A DNA stretch of 64,000 bases from Anastatus disparis (taxonomy: Eukaryota > Arthropoda > Insecta > Hymenoptera > Eupelmidae): the NCBI GenBank assembly GCA_017163975.1, contig JAFFSR010000352.1, forward strand, positions 248,001 to 312,000, written 5' to 3'. A program made the translations under genes and the position numbers. The notes beneath the pieces were generated by a model that did not search any database, was not told the origin of the DNA, and saw only the letters and a list, made by a program, of their open reading frames with translations. How positions within the stretch are numbered: the first letter of the stretch is position 1; every line of letters starts with the position of its first letter. This document shows, piece by piece, positions 21,868 through 34,684 of the stretch.

Positions 21868-21924
21868 TTAAGCAAATAAGAAAAACTTTATCACACAAGG
21901 ACAGAAAATCCTGCCTACTATTAA

Positions 21925-22370
21925 ATATTACTGCAGCAAGCTTTTGGCAAGATTTGAGAAATATTTTACAAAATATTGCAGGAAACCATACGGAAAGGTA
22001 TGAGCGTTGTTCGCGGCAAAATTTGCGAAAAATTTCATGAAATATTACGAGAAACCTTTTATGAAAGATTGCTGCGAGGTTTTCATGAAAGGTTGCTGCG
22101 ATGTTTTTAGAAATATTTCAACCGGGTTCTAGCGCGGACATATAAATGTTGCTGCAATATCTCATAAAAGGTTGCTATGAGGTTTTCTGCAAGGTTACGG
22201 CGAGGTTTTCTGAAAGATTGCTTCGAGGTTTTTAGAAATATTTCAACCGGGTTCTAGCACGGACATATAAATGTTGCTACAATCTTTCATGAAAGGTTGC
22301 TGCGAAGTTTCGAAACTTTCATGAAACCTTGCAGCAACCTTGCGGCAATCTTTCATGCTGTGTGGGATAG
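21925..22370. repeat. Diverged continuation of the 70-bp minisatellite
   Basis: Degenerate units with TTTCATGAAAGGTTGC and AATATTTCA. A 115-bp higher-order segment (TTCAACCGGGTTCTAGC... TATAAATGTTGCTGCAAT) occurs twice, at about 22127 and 22242. Confidence 0.8.
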
Positions 22371-22379
22371 GTTACAATG

Positions 22380-23900
22380 CAAATTCTTACAGAGGTGGAA
22401 CTAGTTTATCTGAACGTAGGTCTGGTATGAAATTAAAATAACTAGATACATAAAAAAAAACTCAAGATTAACTAAAAATATATAGATTATAGTTATCAAT
22501 AATACGTAATTATAATTAATATTAAGTATGATCTAGTTATGATAATGATCTAATCATGATTCGTACTAAAATTTTTGTATATATACAAGTTATTGAGATT
22601 TATTTTGACATTTATGTACTTTAAATAATTTTAGAGTTTAGAACGAAGATTGAACAAAGTTCTTTCATTCCATATAGAACTTATAATAAATCTCATCTTT
22701 TTGTTTGCTTTACATAAATTGTAATTATAAAATATAATTTTTTCTAAGTCTTAATAAAGATTTTTTTATAATAATTTTTCTTTTTTTTTTGCAATACGAA
22801 TTCTAAATAAATTTAGAAGTTAAAATATCCATTCGAATATTGGTTCATGTTGCGTTTGGATGAAAAAATGTAGCTTTCCCTTTTATTTTTTATTGTAAAT
22901 ATATTTTTCGTGTTGAAAAATTAAACCAGTTTTACGAATATATATCAGATAATATATGCTTTTATACCTTAAATTCAGAGACAAAAGTAGTTGATTTATA
23001 AATAAAAACATAAAACTTAATATACATTCATAAGTTTGATGATCATTATAAATGTTAGATTTTTTCTACAAGATGTTTATTGTTTATGAAAATAAAAAAA
23101 TAAAAGTATAAGTAGTTGGATACATTATTATAAATAAAATTTTAAAGCTTTAAATCTTATTATAGATAATGTATATAATAATTTTACATATTTTATTTAA
23201 TTATTAACTTATATTGATTTAAATAAATTAATTTAAATTTCTTAATTTTTCATTTGAAAACGATTTGTTGTTGATTAAATCAATTGATCTAAATGTGATT
23301 ATTTCTTACTATTAAAATTGATTGATTTAAGTTGATAGAAACCTTAAATCAACAATCTGTAAATTTACAAGCCACATTTTAAAAACTTACGGGTTTTTCT
23401 TATTTTATAAAAATGGATTATCAATAAAACATAAATAATATAAATGAACTAGAATATAAAAAATAAAATTATAGAAATTCAAAAATTTATGAAGCATGCG
23501 AAAATTTCTGAAAAAGAGAAAAAGAGATTAGATTTTTTTCTAAAATATTTATAATTTTTGTTCATGATATAATAGTAGAAATTAAATGTGTTTCTGATTT
23601 GTTTGATGTTATTTAAAATTTTTATAATATAAATCAAAGTATTTAAATATATTGTTATCAATTATTTTTTTATTTGAACCTTGTTGATTATGAGTTAATG
23701 TGATATTCTTATTTTTAAAAATAATTTTGTTTTTAGACATGTTTTACTATTTGATTATTTTTGTTTTATTTCGATAATATTAGTGTATTTGATATATTTA
23801 TCGAACACCATTTTATTTTGATTTTTATTTCAATTATTAGAGCTATTTGTTGTACAGCATTTTTGTATTTTTAAAAATTTATTATTCTCTTTTAGAGAAT
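22380..23900. other. AT-rich stretch, no gene seen
   Basis: Only short chance ORFs and A/T runs. Sequence similar to decayed transposon DNA, but no repeat boundaries recognised. Confidence 0.5.
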
Positions 23901-23934
23901 CATCTTTGTTATTAGTTGTGTCTTTTTAATGAGT

Positions 23935-24805
23935 TTGGATATATGATTTTTGCTGGCAAGATTTGTTTTATTCAAACATAGTTGAATTAATTCATCAAGG
24001 TCTGGTCCATCATTGGATTGTAATACAGAATTATTGCTGTAAATAATTTCTGCTTCTTATGCAAAATCAGTCTCTTGGGTTATTTCAGAGTTGTTCAGTT
24101 CTGGTAAGAAATTTTTAATCATGTTTTCGCATCCTATAAAGTTATTTATTAATGGGCCAATATTGTTAAAAATTATTGATTTTTCTTTTGCATTTTTTAA
24201 ATTATTTTTACGTTCTTTATTTTGTTTCAGATCATTTGCAAACGATTTTTCTTTTTCTACGCAATTTATTGATTTTGTGTCATTTCTTAAGGTCGGAACA
24301 TATGAATGCATCGTTTCGAAATCTTCTAAAACTGGAACTTGATGTATTATAACTTGATTAATTAAAAATTTTTCAGTTTGTTCAGATTCAATTGGAATGC
24401 ATTCAAATTTTTTTGTTTTTATATAATTCATATAAGATTCATTGTATTTAATTTCTCTAGTAGTTTCTTGGCTAATAAAATAGTATGAACTTAAACATTT
24501 TCTCGATGTTCTATGTTTGTTTTTTCATAATTTTCTTTTTCGTTAGTTTTAATATTTGTTATATTAAAAAGTGTAGATGTTTTATCGTCTATCATTAGAT
24601 TGTTCATAATATGTATTTTAAATTCTGCAGTTTTATCTGTTGACGTTTCTGGTTCATTAAGAGATGTGTTATCACAGCACTCTTCATTTTTTTCATACGA
24701 TGGATAAAAAAATCGTAAATCATCTATTTTCTTGCAATTTTTATTCGAGTGACCTATAATTTCACAATATATACTGTGACAACCTTGGGGATTAGGAAGT
24801 TGCAC
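23935..24805 (-). pseudogene. Zinc-knuckle protein remnant, probable retroelement gag-type
   Basis: The first open part (24805-24491) begins with a CCHC-like motif (YCEIIGHSNKNCKK). The Cys-X4-His-X4-Cys portion is intact but the first Cys of a standard knuckle is Ser, with another Cys further upstream. The rest is hydrophilic, rich in Asn, Lys, Glu and Thr. After a stop, a second open part (24431-24057) has similar composition (FECIPIESEQTEKF), and sense continues past 24057 to about 23935 (GPDLDELIQLCLNKTN). CCHC knuckles bind nucleic acid in retroelement gag proteins. The adjacent LTR-like segment at 24801-25634 supports that origin. No pol domains were found to the left. Confidence 0.4.
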
Positions 24806-25634
24806 TAAGTTTTAAATAAAGATAAGATGCGGAATCTAATTAATTGAATAAAAAAAGAGACTTTATTTCAATAACCATACAATTATAACACGCGCGCTCA
24901 AAATGGACGCCAGCCGCGTATAGCATACGCGACGACACTTGCACTAGCAAAGGAACTATCGGCAAGAGTAAAAGTAGATAATTATATAAAAACACAGACA
25001 CGCGCAAAAAGGGCACGAGCACACAAAAAAAGAGTTATAATAATAGTACGAAGGGAAAATAAGCAATAGGACGCGCACGCGATCGCTCGGCACACACGTC
25101 GCAAAAATAAAGCAATAAATTATGTTATTTTATGTAGCACTAGGGCACTCGCAATAACACGAGGCTTGATTTTAACAAAATGAAAGAAACTATAATTTAG
25201 CGAAGTTACTTAGTCTCACTCACGCTAAATACGATAATTGTAACACACAACCAGAAAAGTATTACGCAATATCGCAAGTCGCAACGCTCTTTACCGGACG
25301 CCGGCGACAGAAGGAATGATGCAATTGCATTCCTTCTTGTCTCTGCTCAGCTTCATCTCTCGTGCTGTACGCTGCGCGCGCTGCAAGAGAGAGACAAACG
25401 ATCCTCAACGGACCCAAGCTCAGCTACTTGAGTCAAACTGCTTGCTATCTATATAAGTAAAATATACGTGCTTTACACATTCGCGTGTGTGTGCCAACGA
25501 TTTTGGGTTATAGTTTTAACTATTCGACTCGCGTGGTCTGTTTTCCGTCTTGCAAGTAGTTGGATGCTCCCTTCTGTCGTCTATATACGCTACAAATATA
25601 CACTTAAGTAATATGGCCAATCTGCCATGTTACA
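24801..25634 (-). mobile_element. Candidate LTR (834 bp)
   Basis: On the minus strand it begins TGTAACATGGCAGATTGG and ends CA, giving the TG...CA ends of an LTR. It is GC-richer than its flanks, has a TATA-like ACTTATATAGATAG in its first third and AATAAAG near 24855 followed by a T-rich end. No partner LTR or clear primer-binding site was found, so it may be a solo LTR. Confidence 0.4.
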
Positions 25635-26184
25635 ATACAATATTTTGTTCATAGTAAGTAAATTCATCATTTGGATATAGAATATTTAATAATAATATAA
25701 AATGATCTATGTTGTTGATTTTTGTTCGATGTATAACAGAAAAGATGTGATCTCTAAGTTTTAACTTTGCAATTAAAAACAGTTTCCTTTGATCATTTGC
25801 TAAGCTTCTTGCTAATTTTATTTCATTAATATATTCTCAGGGTGGCATGTTTTTACCATCAAATATTGGTAAAACTTCAAAAAATAAAAAATTATTACAT
25901 CATTTTCCTCCATTATGATTTTTATCTTTCAATTTTTCATCAGGAAAATTTAATAAGTTTAATTAATGTTAGCATTTTATGAAATTAATGGAAGAGATGA
26001 TTTATTATTATAGATATTTTAGATTGATAGATATTCATTTTATTCTGTAACAAAATATATACTATTTTTATTTACCAAGATACATGTAATTCATGTTGCA
26101 TCAATAATGTTTAAATAGCCTTATTAATATCATGTTTTTTTTTTTCTTCTACACCGTTTACAATCATGTTTGTAAACAAAAAAT
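25635..26184. other. AT-rich spacer, no gene seen
   Basis: Short A/T-rich sequence between the candidate LTR and the hAT-type MITE; nothing recognised. Confidence 0.5.
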
Positions 26185-26192
26185 ACTGCAAG

Positions 26193-26433
26193 CTTCGAGC
26201 ATATACTACTGGAGGAAGCCTCCGAATGGCAGCAAGCGTTACAAGGCGAAGAGAGAGAAAGCCTCTATTTTGGTACGTGCTGTCTCTCTCTAGCCTGATT
26301 TGATTGGCTGCTTTTGTTCCCCACTAAGAAAGTGAAAGAGAGATAGCACGTACCAAAATAGAGGCTTTCTCTCTCTTCGCCTTGTAACGCAGTTAATAGC
26401 TGGGAGGCTTCCTCCAGTATTATATGCTCGAAG
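26193..26433. mobile_element. hAT-type MITE, 241 bp, with 8-bp target duplication
   Basis: Inverted arms of about 95 bp starting CTTCGAGCATATA, with long GC-rich matching blocks (TTACAAGGCGAAGAGAGAGA, GGTACGTGCT). ACTGCAAG flanks it at 26185-26192 and 26434-26441. An 8-bp duplication is typical of hAT transposons. The arms are nearly identical, so the copy is fairly young. Confidence 0.85.
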
Positions 26434-27109
26434 ACTGCAAGTGATATATATTAGAATTCTTTGACACTGTCCTACTATTCTTGCATAAAAATTAAGAATA
26501 TTGCTGATCTATATTTTAAAATTTTTATATTGACCAACTGTTGTTGGAATCACACAAGAGCGTACCGCGAGAATTTTTGCTGAGCTTGTATTTTGCGAGT
26601 TTAATAAACTTGCAATGTTTTGATGACAACTGTCTATTTTTTTTAAATGCAGTATTTACTTTATTTTGGTATCTTAAAATTTTCTTTATTATTTTATAAT
26701 TTTATGTTTTTTTCATAAAAAGAAAATTAATATTATGGAATATTATTATTACAACTCAATATTTTGAATGATATTAAATGTTTACTGTTTAATTAGCTTT
26801 AATTTTTATTTTTTTTACTATCCGTGAACTTGAAACTTATTTTACTTTTCAAATTAAATTATTATGCAAAAATTATTGATATATGTTGTAATTTCTCTAT
26901 GTACTAAATAAATGATATTATTTAAAATCAGTTTATAAAAGAATTTGTAATTTTTACTTGATTTCTCGTTAAAAAATTTTATGATTATTCTTGCTAAAAA
27001 TAATTGATGTATAGATTTATTTATTTATAAATTGATTTAATGGTTTTACACTTATATTTATTGACAATTTTTATGTAAATTGTATTATTTATTTGATATT
27101 TGATTTTTA

Positions 27110-27320
27110 ATCGCGCACTTTCGCGTATATAGAAATTATTTCAATTAGGCACTTTGCGTATAATATAATAATTTTATTTGTGTAATACTTTTATTTTTAA
27201 TAACACTATTCGTATTTAATAATACACTTCGCGTTTAATATTTTATTTTCAATAACACTATTCATATTTGGTAATACACTTTGCGTTTAATATTTTATTT
27301 TCAATGACGCTATTCGTATT
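27110..27320 (+). repeat. Short tandem-like repeats (CACTTTGCGTTTAATA type)
   Basis: Blocks of about 50 bp repeat the pattern AATACACTTYGCGTTTAAT, TTTTATTTTCAAT and ACRCTATTCRTATTT four or so times. The same motifs, inverted in part, recur at 42830-42980. Confidence 0.6.
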
Positions 27321-27327
27321 TGTGTGG

Positions 27328-27790
27328 GTTAGAATGAGAGTGGTATAAGTCACATATTTGTCATTTCGAGATTTTTTCACGGAAAGAAATATTGGAGACT
27401 TGTAGTCCCACGTAATCGAGGCCTACTTTAGTACATCGATTTAGAACAAACATAAGCAGTAGTTCAGACGTTAAAAGTCATATCAACCGCTTTAATTAGT
27501 GCAACGAAACTCACGACACGAATTAACTCGTTATTAAAATTGTGCGAGTCTTATCTTATGTTGTTTAAAAGTCTCATCACCTGCAGCAGCTAATAAGACT
27601 CATACGAAGGACTGTGTATTAGCAGGCGCATGCCTCCCTCCAGTCCCGTAGCGTGTGGAACTGACTTAGTCTCACTCATCGGCCACTTTCTGTCCCATGC
27701 ATTGTTTTTAATTCGTTTCGTATTGGACGTGTTTGCTAGGGCTGCTACGTAGACGTACGAGAGTCTCGTCATTGATTTCTTTATAAGTTA
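27328..27790 (+). repeat. Dispersed repeat, copy 1 (inverted partner at 41350-41775)
   Basis: It starts with a GAGTGGTATAAGTCAC motif and ends with a GC-richer part (CTCCAGTC, CTGACTTAGTCT, TTTGTCCCATG-like, GTCTCGTCATTGAT) that matches the reverse complement of 41350-41775 at moderate identity. No coding function evident. Confidence 0.65.
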
Positions 27791-27840
27791 TTGCGCAAGA
27801 ATTATTTTAATTATATTATTTGGCTATATAATTCAATTAA

Positions 27841-28230
27841 GGGGACGCTGTATCTCTCTATCCTTTTCTAATTGAAAAATGTAAGTTTTTTGAAAATCTA
27901 GTGATTATTGATAGAAATTAAAGGTTGTCCGCTACTTGTTTAGTACAAAGTAATATTTTCTCTGATGAGGACCAATTAATTTTGTTGCTTTTTTTTCAAG
28001 TAAAGTTTGACATACTTACAAAATCCTAAGTAAGGCTAGAGAATACGTTATTTAAGTATGTCAAACTTTACTTGAAAAAAAAGCAACAAAATTAGTTGGT
28101 CCTCATCAGAGAAAATATTAATTTTTACTAAACAAGTAGCGGACAACCCTTAATTTCTATCAATAATAACTAGTTTTCCCAAAAATTTACATTTTTTAAT
28201 TAGAAAAGGATAGAGAGATACAGCGTCCTC
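27841..28230. mobile_element. TTAA-flanked foldback MITE, 390 bp
   Basis: Ends GGGGACGCTGTATCTCTC and its near complement, with TTAA at 27837-27840 and 28231-28234. Arms of about 185 bp pair with few mismatches. Shares CCTTTTCTAATT near the tip with other copies in this window. Confidence 0.9.
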
Positions 28231-28605
28231 TTAATTATTTTAAACTGAACTTAAGCATTCTGTTACTACAATAAAATAACTTAAAACATAAGTAAATAGA
28301 ATTGTAAAATCTTATTTATAACAAGAAAATCCAAATAATATTTATGTATTAAAGTATATAATTTTGATTCTTAAATTTAATTCTCATGTTTTATTGTGTA
28401 AAGTATTTTTTTTTAAACATAGAAATAATTATTTTAAAATCTAACTAATGAAAGTATTCGAATTAATTGTTTAATCATTCAGTATTTTTTCTTTTATTCA
28501 TTTTTTTCAATTGAACATAAAAGTAATTTGTAAGACATAAATATATAACCATTTTTGTTTAAAACATTTCAAATACTTGAAATTTATCTTTTAAAAAAAT
28601 TTGTT

Positions 28606-29044
28606 AACAAAAAACAAAACCGACTTCAAAAAAATGCACTAAAAAGTTACAAATAATTTTTGATCTTCAATAATTATACGCATACTACGCATCTAACTCA
28701 ACACATGTGTAGCAAACCTTTTATAGATTATCTAATCATTTGTAAACAGCACCAACAAATTATATTTTTTTTTAATTCACAAAAAAATATTTTCGAAGTC
28801 GGCGTCAAGTTGTTGAATTGTTCTGCACAGATGTAGAATTTGACGCCGACTTCGAAAATATTTTTTGGTGAATTAAAAAAAAATATAATTTGTTGGTGCT
28901 GTTTACAAATGATTAGATAATCTATAAAAGGTTTGCTACACATGTGTTGAGTTAGATGCGTAGTATGCGTATAATTATTGAAGATCAAAAATTATTTGTA
29001 AGTTTTTAGTGCATTTTTTTGAAGTCGGTTTTGTTTTTTGTTAA
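28606..29044. mobile_element. Foldback element with AAAACCGACTTC ends, about 440 bp
   Basis: Arms of about 210 bp are almost exact complements around a 30-base centre near 28820. The ends AACAAAAAACAAAACCGACTT recur, single, at 29060-29085 and 29565-29575, so a second, decayed relative lies at 29050-29580. Target duplication not resolved. Confidence 0.75.
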
Positions 29045-29299
29045 AAAAATTTTTTTTGAAATCGGTTTTGTTTTTTGTTAAAAAATTTTTTTGGTTGAAA
29101 AATTTTTATTTTCTATCTTCTAGTGAATCCCCTTACTAAAAACGCAAATATAGGTAGACCCACTAATTACATTAAACTTTCATTATTCATTCATAACGCA
29201 TGCATTAGTACACCACCAAGCAATATATAGCAGGAAAGAAAGAAGGCTCAACAGCACAGTGTCGTTATGTGTGCATGTATATATATTCAAGCTCAGGTA

Positions 29300-29356
29300 A
29301 GAGAGAGAGAGAGAGGGAGGGAGAGAGAGAGACAGAGAGAGAGAGAGAAAGAGAAA
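29300..29356 (+). repeat. (GA)n-rich microsatellite
   Basis: Interrupted GAGAGA run. The ORFs covering it on both strands are simple-repeat artefacts. Confidence 0.9.
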
Positions 29357-29785
29357 ACAAAACTCCCAGTTTTCTTAATTTGATAATTGGGTCATACAAA
29401 CCGAATATTGGCCCAATAATTATAGGACACGTATGGGACCTTCCTGCAGACATTCTCTATCAGCTAAGAAAAAGTTTTTTCGGAACGGTTAAGAAATGAC
29501 GGAGTTATTAGGTAACAGACATAAAAAAAAAAAAATTCAGTCGAATTGAGAATCTCCTCCTTTTTAAAGTCGGTTAAAAAAACTGTTTGTAGAAATTATT
29601 AGAATACTAGAACTAATCGTAAAGTATATACTATTGATTTTACTATCCGAAAAATAAGGTTTGAATTTAATATGCAAATAAGTTATAATATTTAGAATGT
29701 GTTAAAAACAAACAAAAATATTTGATACCCAAACGCCTGAAATATAGTTTTTATAAGAGTTTATTTATTTAATTTAAGATCTTAA

Positions 29786-30185
29786 GAGTCAGCTGTATAC
29801 CGACACAGTTACCTGTTTTACCGAATCTATTTAAAATTTATTTTTTATAAAAACTAATAGCTTCAGGCAGAAATAAAGAGATGGTTTCGATTCGTGTAAT
29901 AGAAAGCAATATTTTCTCTGATAAGAATAATTTAATTTCACCGCTTTATTTTCAAGAAAAGTTGGAATAACTTGAAAATCCCATTATTTGACACTAATTT
30001 CTAATTTTTTAAGTTATTCCAACTTTTCTTAAAAACGAAGCAATAAAATTAATTCATACTAATCAAAGAAAATATTACATTTTATTAAACACATCGAAAC
30101 CATCTCTTTATTTTTGCCTCTTGTTGCTAATTTTGGGAAAAAAGTCAATTTTTTAATTAGAAAAGGACAGAGATACAGCGGACTC
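29786..30185. mobile_element. TTAA-flanked foldback MITE, 400 bp
   Basis: TTAA at 29782-29785 and 30186-30189. Ends GAGTCAGCTGTATACCGACA and (complement) GAGTCCGCTGTATCTCTGTC. Inner arms share AAAGCAATATTTTCTCTGAT-like sequence with the element at 21487. The left arm is more diverged than the right. Confidence 0.85.
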
Positions 30186-30189
30186 TTAA

Positions 30190-30785
30190 TTTTAATTTCA
30201 GCTCTTACAAATATTGAAATAAATTAATAATCATCAAGTGTAAACTTTAAATTTGATTTTTTTCGCAATTTCGGTTCATGAAAGTTCTAAAATCAATTAA
30301 ACAATCGTTAAATACTTTAAAAAATTTAGAATTTTTTTTAGCAACATAACGTTTTTTAAAATACATATAAATAAAATTTTATATATTATTTCCTACAGAT
30401 ATATATTGTCCCTGTCTTTTATATTGTACCAATAAAAATGAAAATTCTTCTTATTTATACTTTCTTAATTCTGATATCATACGATATTTTAGGACAAAAG
30501 ATTTTAAAAAATTACTATTTCCATAAAAATAAATTTTTTTTTTGCATTTCGCATTTTGGTTTTTGGAAAAAAAAATAATGCAAGAGTGTTTCTTTTGTTA
30601 AAAATGAATGATAATGTTATTAAATTAGAGTGCAACTTAACTAGAAAAAGTTGTGAAATTTTAAAAAACATTACTGTTTGCGCCTAAAGTGATAAATATT
30701 TCTTTTGACCGGGACATGATGAATACTGTTTTGAAATTTATAAAACCTATTGATCATATTTGTTTGCTATGTTTTTAAGTTTATG
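30190..30785. other. AT-rich spacer
   Basis: No gene seen. The last 80 bases resemble, inverted, the first 80 bases beyond the right arm (40477-40555), sharing CAAACAAA and TTTTATAAATTT blocks. Confidence 0.5.
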
Positions 30786-32446
30786 CACCGAAAAAAATCC
30801 GGAGTCCCAGCGGTTCCGTAAATCCTTCAAACGCTATTGTTCGCAAAACCGCAACTATATTCGTATAAAAGTCTAATCACAAACGTTCCATTATCCCTTA
30901 ACTCGTTGGATTCGATTGAAGTATGCGTGCGTTGATATTAACTCAACAGTATAAGTTAAACGTATATGTAATGCTATATGTTCCATAACCAAAATGCACA
31001 TGATTATAAACGTAAACGAAAGCGATTCTATCGATATAGTATTAGTACAATCCAAAATACGCAACGCATACAGTTACATTAACGAATCACAAAGATTAGA
31101 TAGGTGCGGTAACATAGCAGTTCACTGTATATACAGCGCACAGCTCTGCCGTCGAACTGTGGCCGGTGGGGGTAAGTGTAATATGATCCGTCAAAATTAA
31201 CAAACGCGCTCTGTTCCGGACTCGAAAGACAACGAGTCGATAAGGTTTTACACGATATTATTTAGGAAATGAAGCGATTGAAGCGACATAGTTTAACAAC
31301 ACGAATTTAGTCAACACTATCATACATTAATTCTATATATAAGAAATGGAACCATTAAAGCTTATGGGAACGATAGCTATTTAAGAAAAGGAGAATCGCA
31401 CTTATTCAAATAGTTGAATGCGATGATGTTTCATATTTACTTTTTAATTAATTGAGTAAATTATAATAGAAATGATGAGAGAGATACTAATACATTATTA
31501 TATATTCATTGGTTTAATATTTCATTAAATATTTATAGTAAATAAATAAATGTGTATTTATTACTCACACGCTTGAAAAATAAAAATCGCTGCAAATCAA
31601 GTAATATATATTCCATTTGCCATTCAAAATAACATATAAAAAACTTTAGAAATGTAGTCTAGAGTTAGGATTTATAAGATATTTCGAATTTTTAAAATTC
31701 TAAAATAAAATTTTTAATGCTTTTTTCATACTAAACAATTATCAATTTTTAATACTAAGTTAATTAAATACTTTTTGTTAGAAAGATAACATATGATATT
31801 TTAAGAATTATGATATGTAGGTTATTTTACTTATGTGATTAGTGTAAATATCATATTTAATCTATCAAAATAGTTAATATTTTTATAAACTTTAGTTTAT
31901 TTTTCCATCAACAACCAGGAAATTCCTGAAAATTAATTATTTTTGTGAAAAGAAAAAACTTTTAGAAAAAATGTATTAACATTTTTTCGATTCCAAATCA
32001 TTTGTACAATCTAATTTAATTTTACAGATCGTTATTAAAGTCACCATGAAGTATAATTTACTAAAAATTGAATAAAAAAAAATTTCATATCTATTTTTAT
32101 TTCATTAACATTGTTTCCAGTCAAGAGGGCTATTTATTTATTAATTTATTCATTCATTTATCCACTTATTTAATTATCAACGAGAGTGAAATATATATGT
32201 GATTTACGTTAATTAATTGTTTATAAATTAACAACTTATCTGTTTAACAAACAATAACCCATATGGAAAAAATTTTTGGATATAATTGTAAATAACTGTT
32301 AATAACTGTAAATAAATGTAAATAAATGTAAATAACTGTAAATAACTGCAAAAAAGTGTTAAAAATGTGGGAATTGAGACATAAATAACAGTTATTTACA
32401 ATTATTTACAATTATTTACTGTTATTTACTCTTATTCACAGTTATT
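30786..32446 (+). repeat. Left arm of the 9.7-kb inverted structure
   Basis: Matches the reverse complement of 38666-40476. The outer 500 bp is CpG-containing and less AT-rich than the remainder, and includes a 68-residue frame (30994-31200) repeated unchanged in the other arm. Confidence 0.9.
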
Positions 32447-34684
32447 AACTGTTATTTTTTTAAATAAAATTAATATTTACAAAATTTTTAACTAGGTCTA
32501 TGAATAAATACTTCATGATATTGTTTTCAGCAGTTTTCTGCATTTGTAACATGATATACTATTTGGTAAATAATAAAAATGTTCTATGAATCGTCAAAAT
32601 TTGTTCTCATACGAAATTTTTGTCAAATTTGTATAAAAATATGAAATTTATCATACAAATTATCTTATAACCTAGAATTACAGTTTTCACCATTAAAAAA
32701 TGTGTATTATTCATAAATTTTTGTGTTACAATATTTAATTTTAAATTTACAACAAAATTATTTGTAATTTTAACACAAAAAAATTTGTCTCATCTGAAAC
32801 GTCATATAAAATAAAAATAAACTTTTTATAGTCATACATTTTTACTAAAATAATTTAGATAATAAAAATATGTTTAAATTATTTACATTAACAAGTACTC
32901 ACATTTATGTATATATTTTATAAGTCAATGAAAGCTTCAAAAAAATATTGAAACTAGTACACAGTAAAATAATTGAATTAGTCTTGTAAATGCTTAATTG
33001 TTGAGAAAACGATTTATCACAAATTTAATTTATTTTAAGAAACAATAATGAAGGCAAAAAAATTATAATAAAATAATAAAACAAAATCTCATTTTTTGTT
33101 TTATGGTATTTATGAAAGCATAAAATGGTTACAATTCTTCAAATATTGCTGTTTTATGAATTGTGATAAGACACAAAAATAATCAAGTTCTAATTTTAAT
33201 TCTGAAAGAAAATAATTCATAGTGTCCATGTATGTGTAGAAAAAAATTTTTTAATGGAAAGATTTTCAATTGAATATATTTTTGTTTGTAAAAATTTTTT
33301 TACAACTATCAAAAAAAAAAATTAAATAAAAGTTTTTTAACAGTACATCACTTTTATTTTAATGTTTACTATTTAGTAAATTTCATAAGATTTCCAAATA
33401 AAAAAATATATATAAAAGTTTATTATATTTATTAAAGATTTTAAAAATGATTTTCTGATGTTTTTAAATTATTCGCAAATGTCAGTATACGGTATGGATT
33501 GAATGTAAAAAGTTGAAAAAGTTAAGACATATCTCATACTTGTTTCGATATTCTTTGATAATTGTTTATACCTGCAGTAATTATTTCATTGGTAAATGAT
33601 ATATTTGAATAATATATTAAAAATTTAATAATGTAATTAACTAAAATAAAAGAGAACAGTGGTGTTTAAATAATGATTGAAATATATGTTTCAAATTAGC
33701 GAACATTTTAATTTCAATCACAGTAATAAATATATTTTAATTCAAGAGAATTTAGATGTATTTGTACAGATTTCGATTTGAAAAATAAAAAAGATAACTC
33801 GCTACTAATATCTGTATGTATACGTATATTTGTATGTACATTAAGTTTCTTTCATACTTTGCAACTATTTAAAAAAATTTAAACATTAAGAAGAGGTAGA
33901 AATTTTATATAATGTTTCGCATGAAAGCACTAGGTTATTTCTAGAAATAATACGGACATTTTTGCTAGACATAAGTATAAAAATTAAACAAAATAATTTA
34001 ATCACGTACACAAGCGGAAAAAATTTACAAAGATGATTGAAAATTTTCGAAAGGAACTGAAACATATCGAAAATTTTTTTGAGAATTTGGACGAAGCATT
34101 GAGAGTATTTAAGTTTGTTATACTTTTTTTCATTTTGTTTTGTCTTGTTTCAATTTGTTTCATTTTTTAAATGATGAGTAATAATCTGTAATAATGAGTG
34201 TTTCAGAATGTTTCAATTCGTCTCAAATTTTTTCGGTTCATTTCATTTTGTTTTATTCTTTTTTGTTTTATTACTATCTATTTCTGTTTCATTTCAATTG
34301 ACTTAAAAAAAATCGCCTTGTATAAAATTTTTTGGTTGTTTTAAAAAAATTAAAGGAAGTGAAACAAACTAAAACGAATTGTATTAAACTTAAACAAACC
34401 GAAACACATTACAACACACTCAGTGTTTTGTCCAAATTCTCACAAAAATTATCAACATATTTCAGTTTATACAATTTGTGTAAAAATGTTTTCAAAAACC
34501 TCTGGAATAATTTGAAATATCTCATTTATTTTTTCCGCCAGAGTAGTTTTTAAAAGTAATTGAACCAATTAAAATATCTTCAAAAATATGAATATTTTCA
34601 TTTTCCACAATTTACTTTATTATAAATAAAAAGAAAAATAAATAAGCACGGTTTATTTAAAATTAAACTCTATAAGAACGAAAT
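32447..34684. other. AT-rich interior, no gene seen
   Basis: Mostly A/T. A diffuse inverted pattern of TTTGTTTCATTTT and GAAACAAAC blocks lies at 34110-34430. ORFs here are short and low complexity. Confidence 0.5.

Larger units (their letters stand above)
20773..21920. mobile_element. TTAA-flanked foldback MITE carrying two nested MITEs
   Basis: This inserted into the minisatellite: unit-like sequence lies on both sides (to 20768 and from 21925). Its ends match the ends of the copy at 37512-37899 (for example TTATTTACTCAAGTATT, GTGCATAAATATT type sequences). Its body is interrupted at TTAA sites by the elements at 21068-21448 and 21487-21867. The left TTAA is mutated to CTAA and the right is intact at 21921-21924. 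Confidence 0.8.

Noticed and set aside
29265..29499. ORFs on both strands across 29265-29499
   Set aside because: Their coding sense depends on a GA microsatellite.
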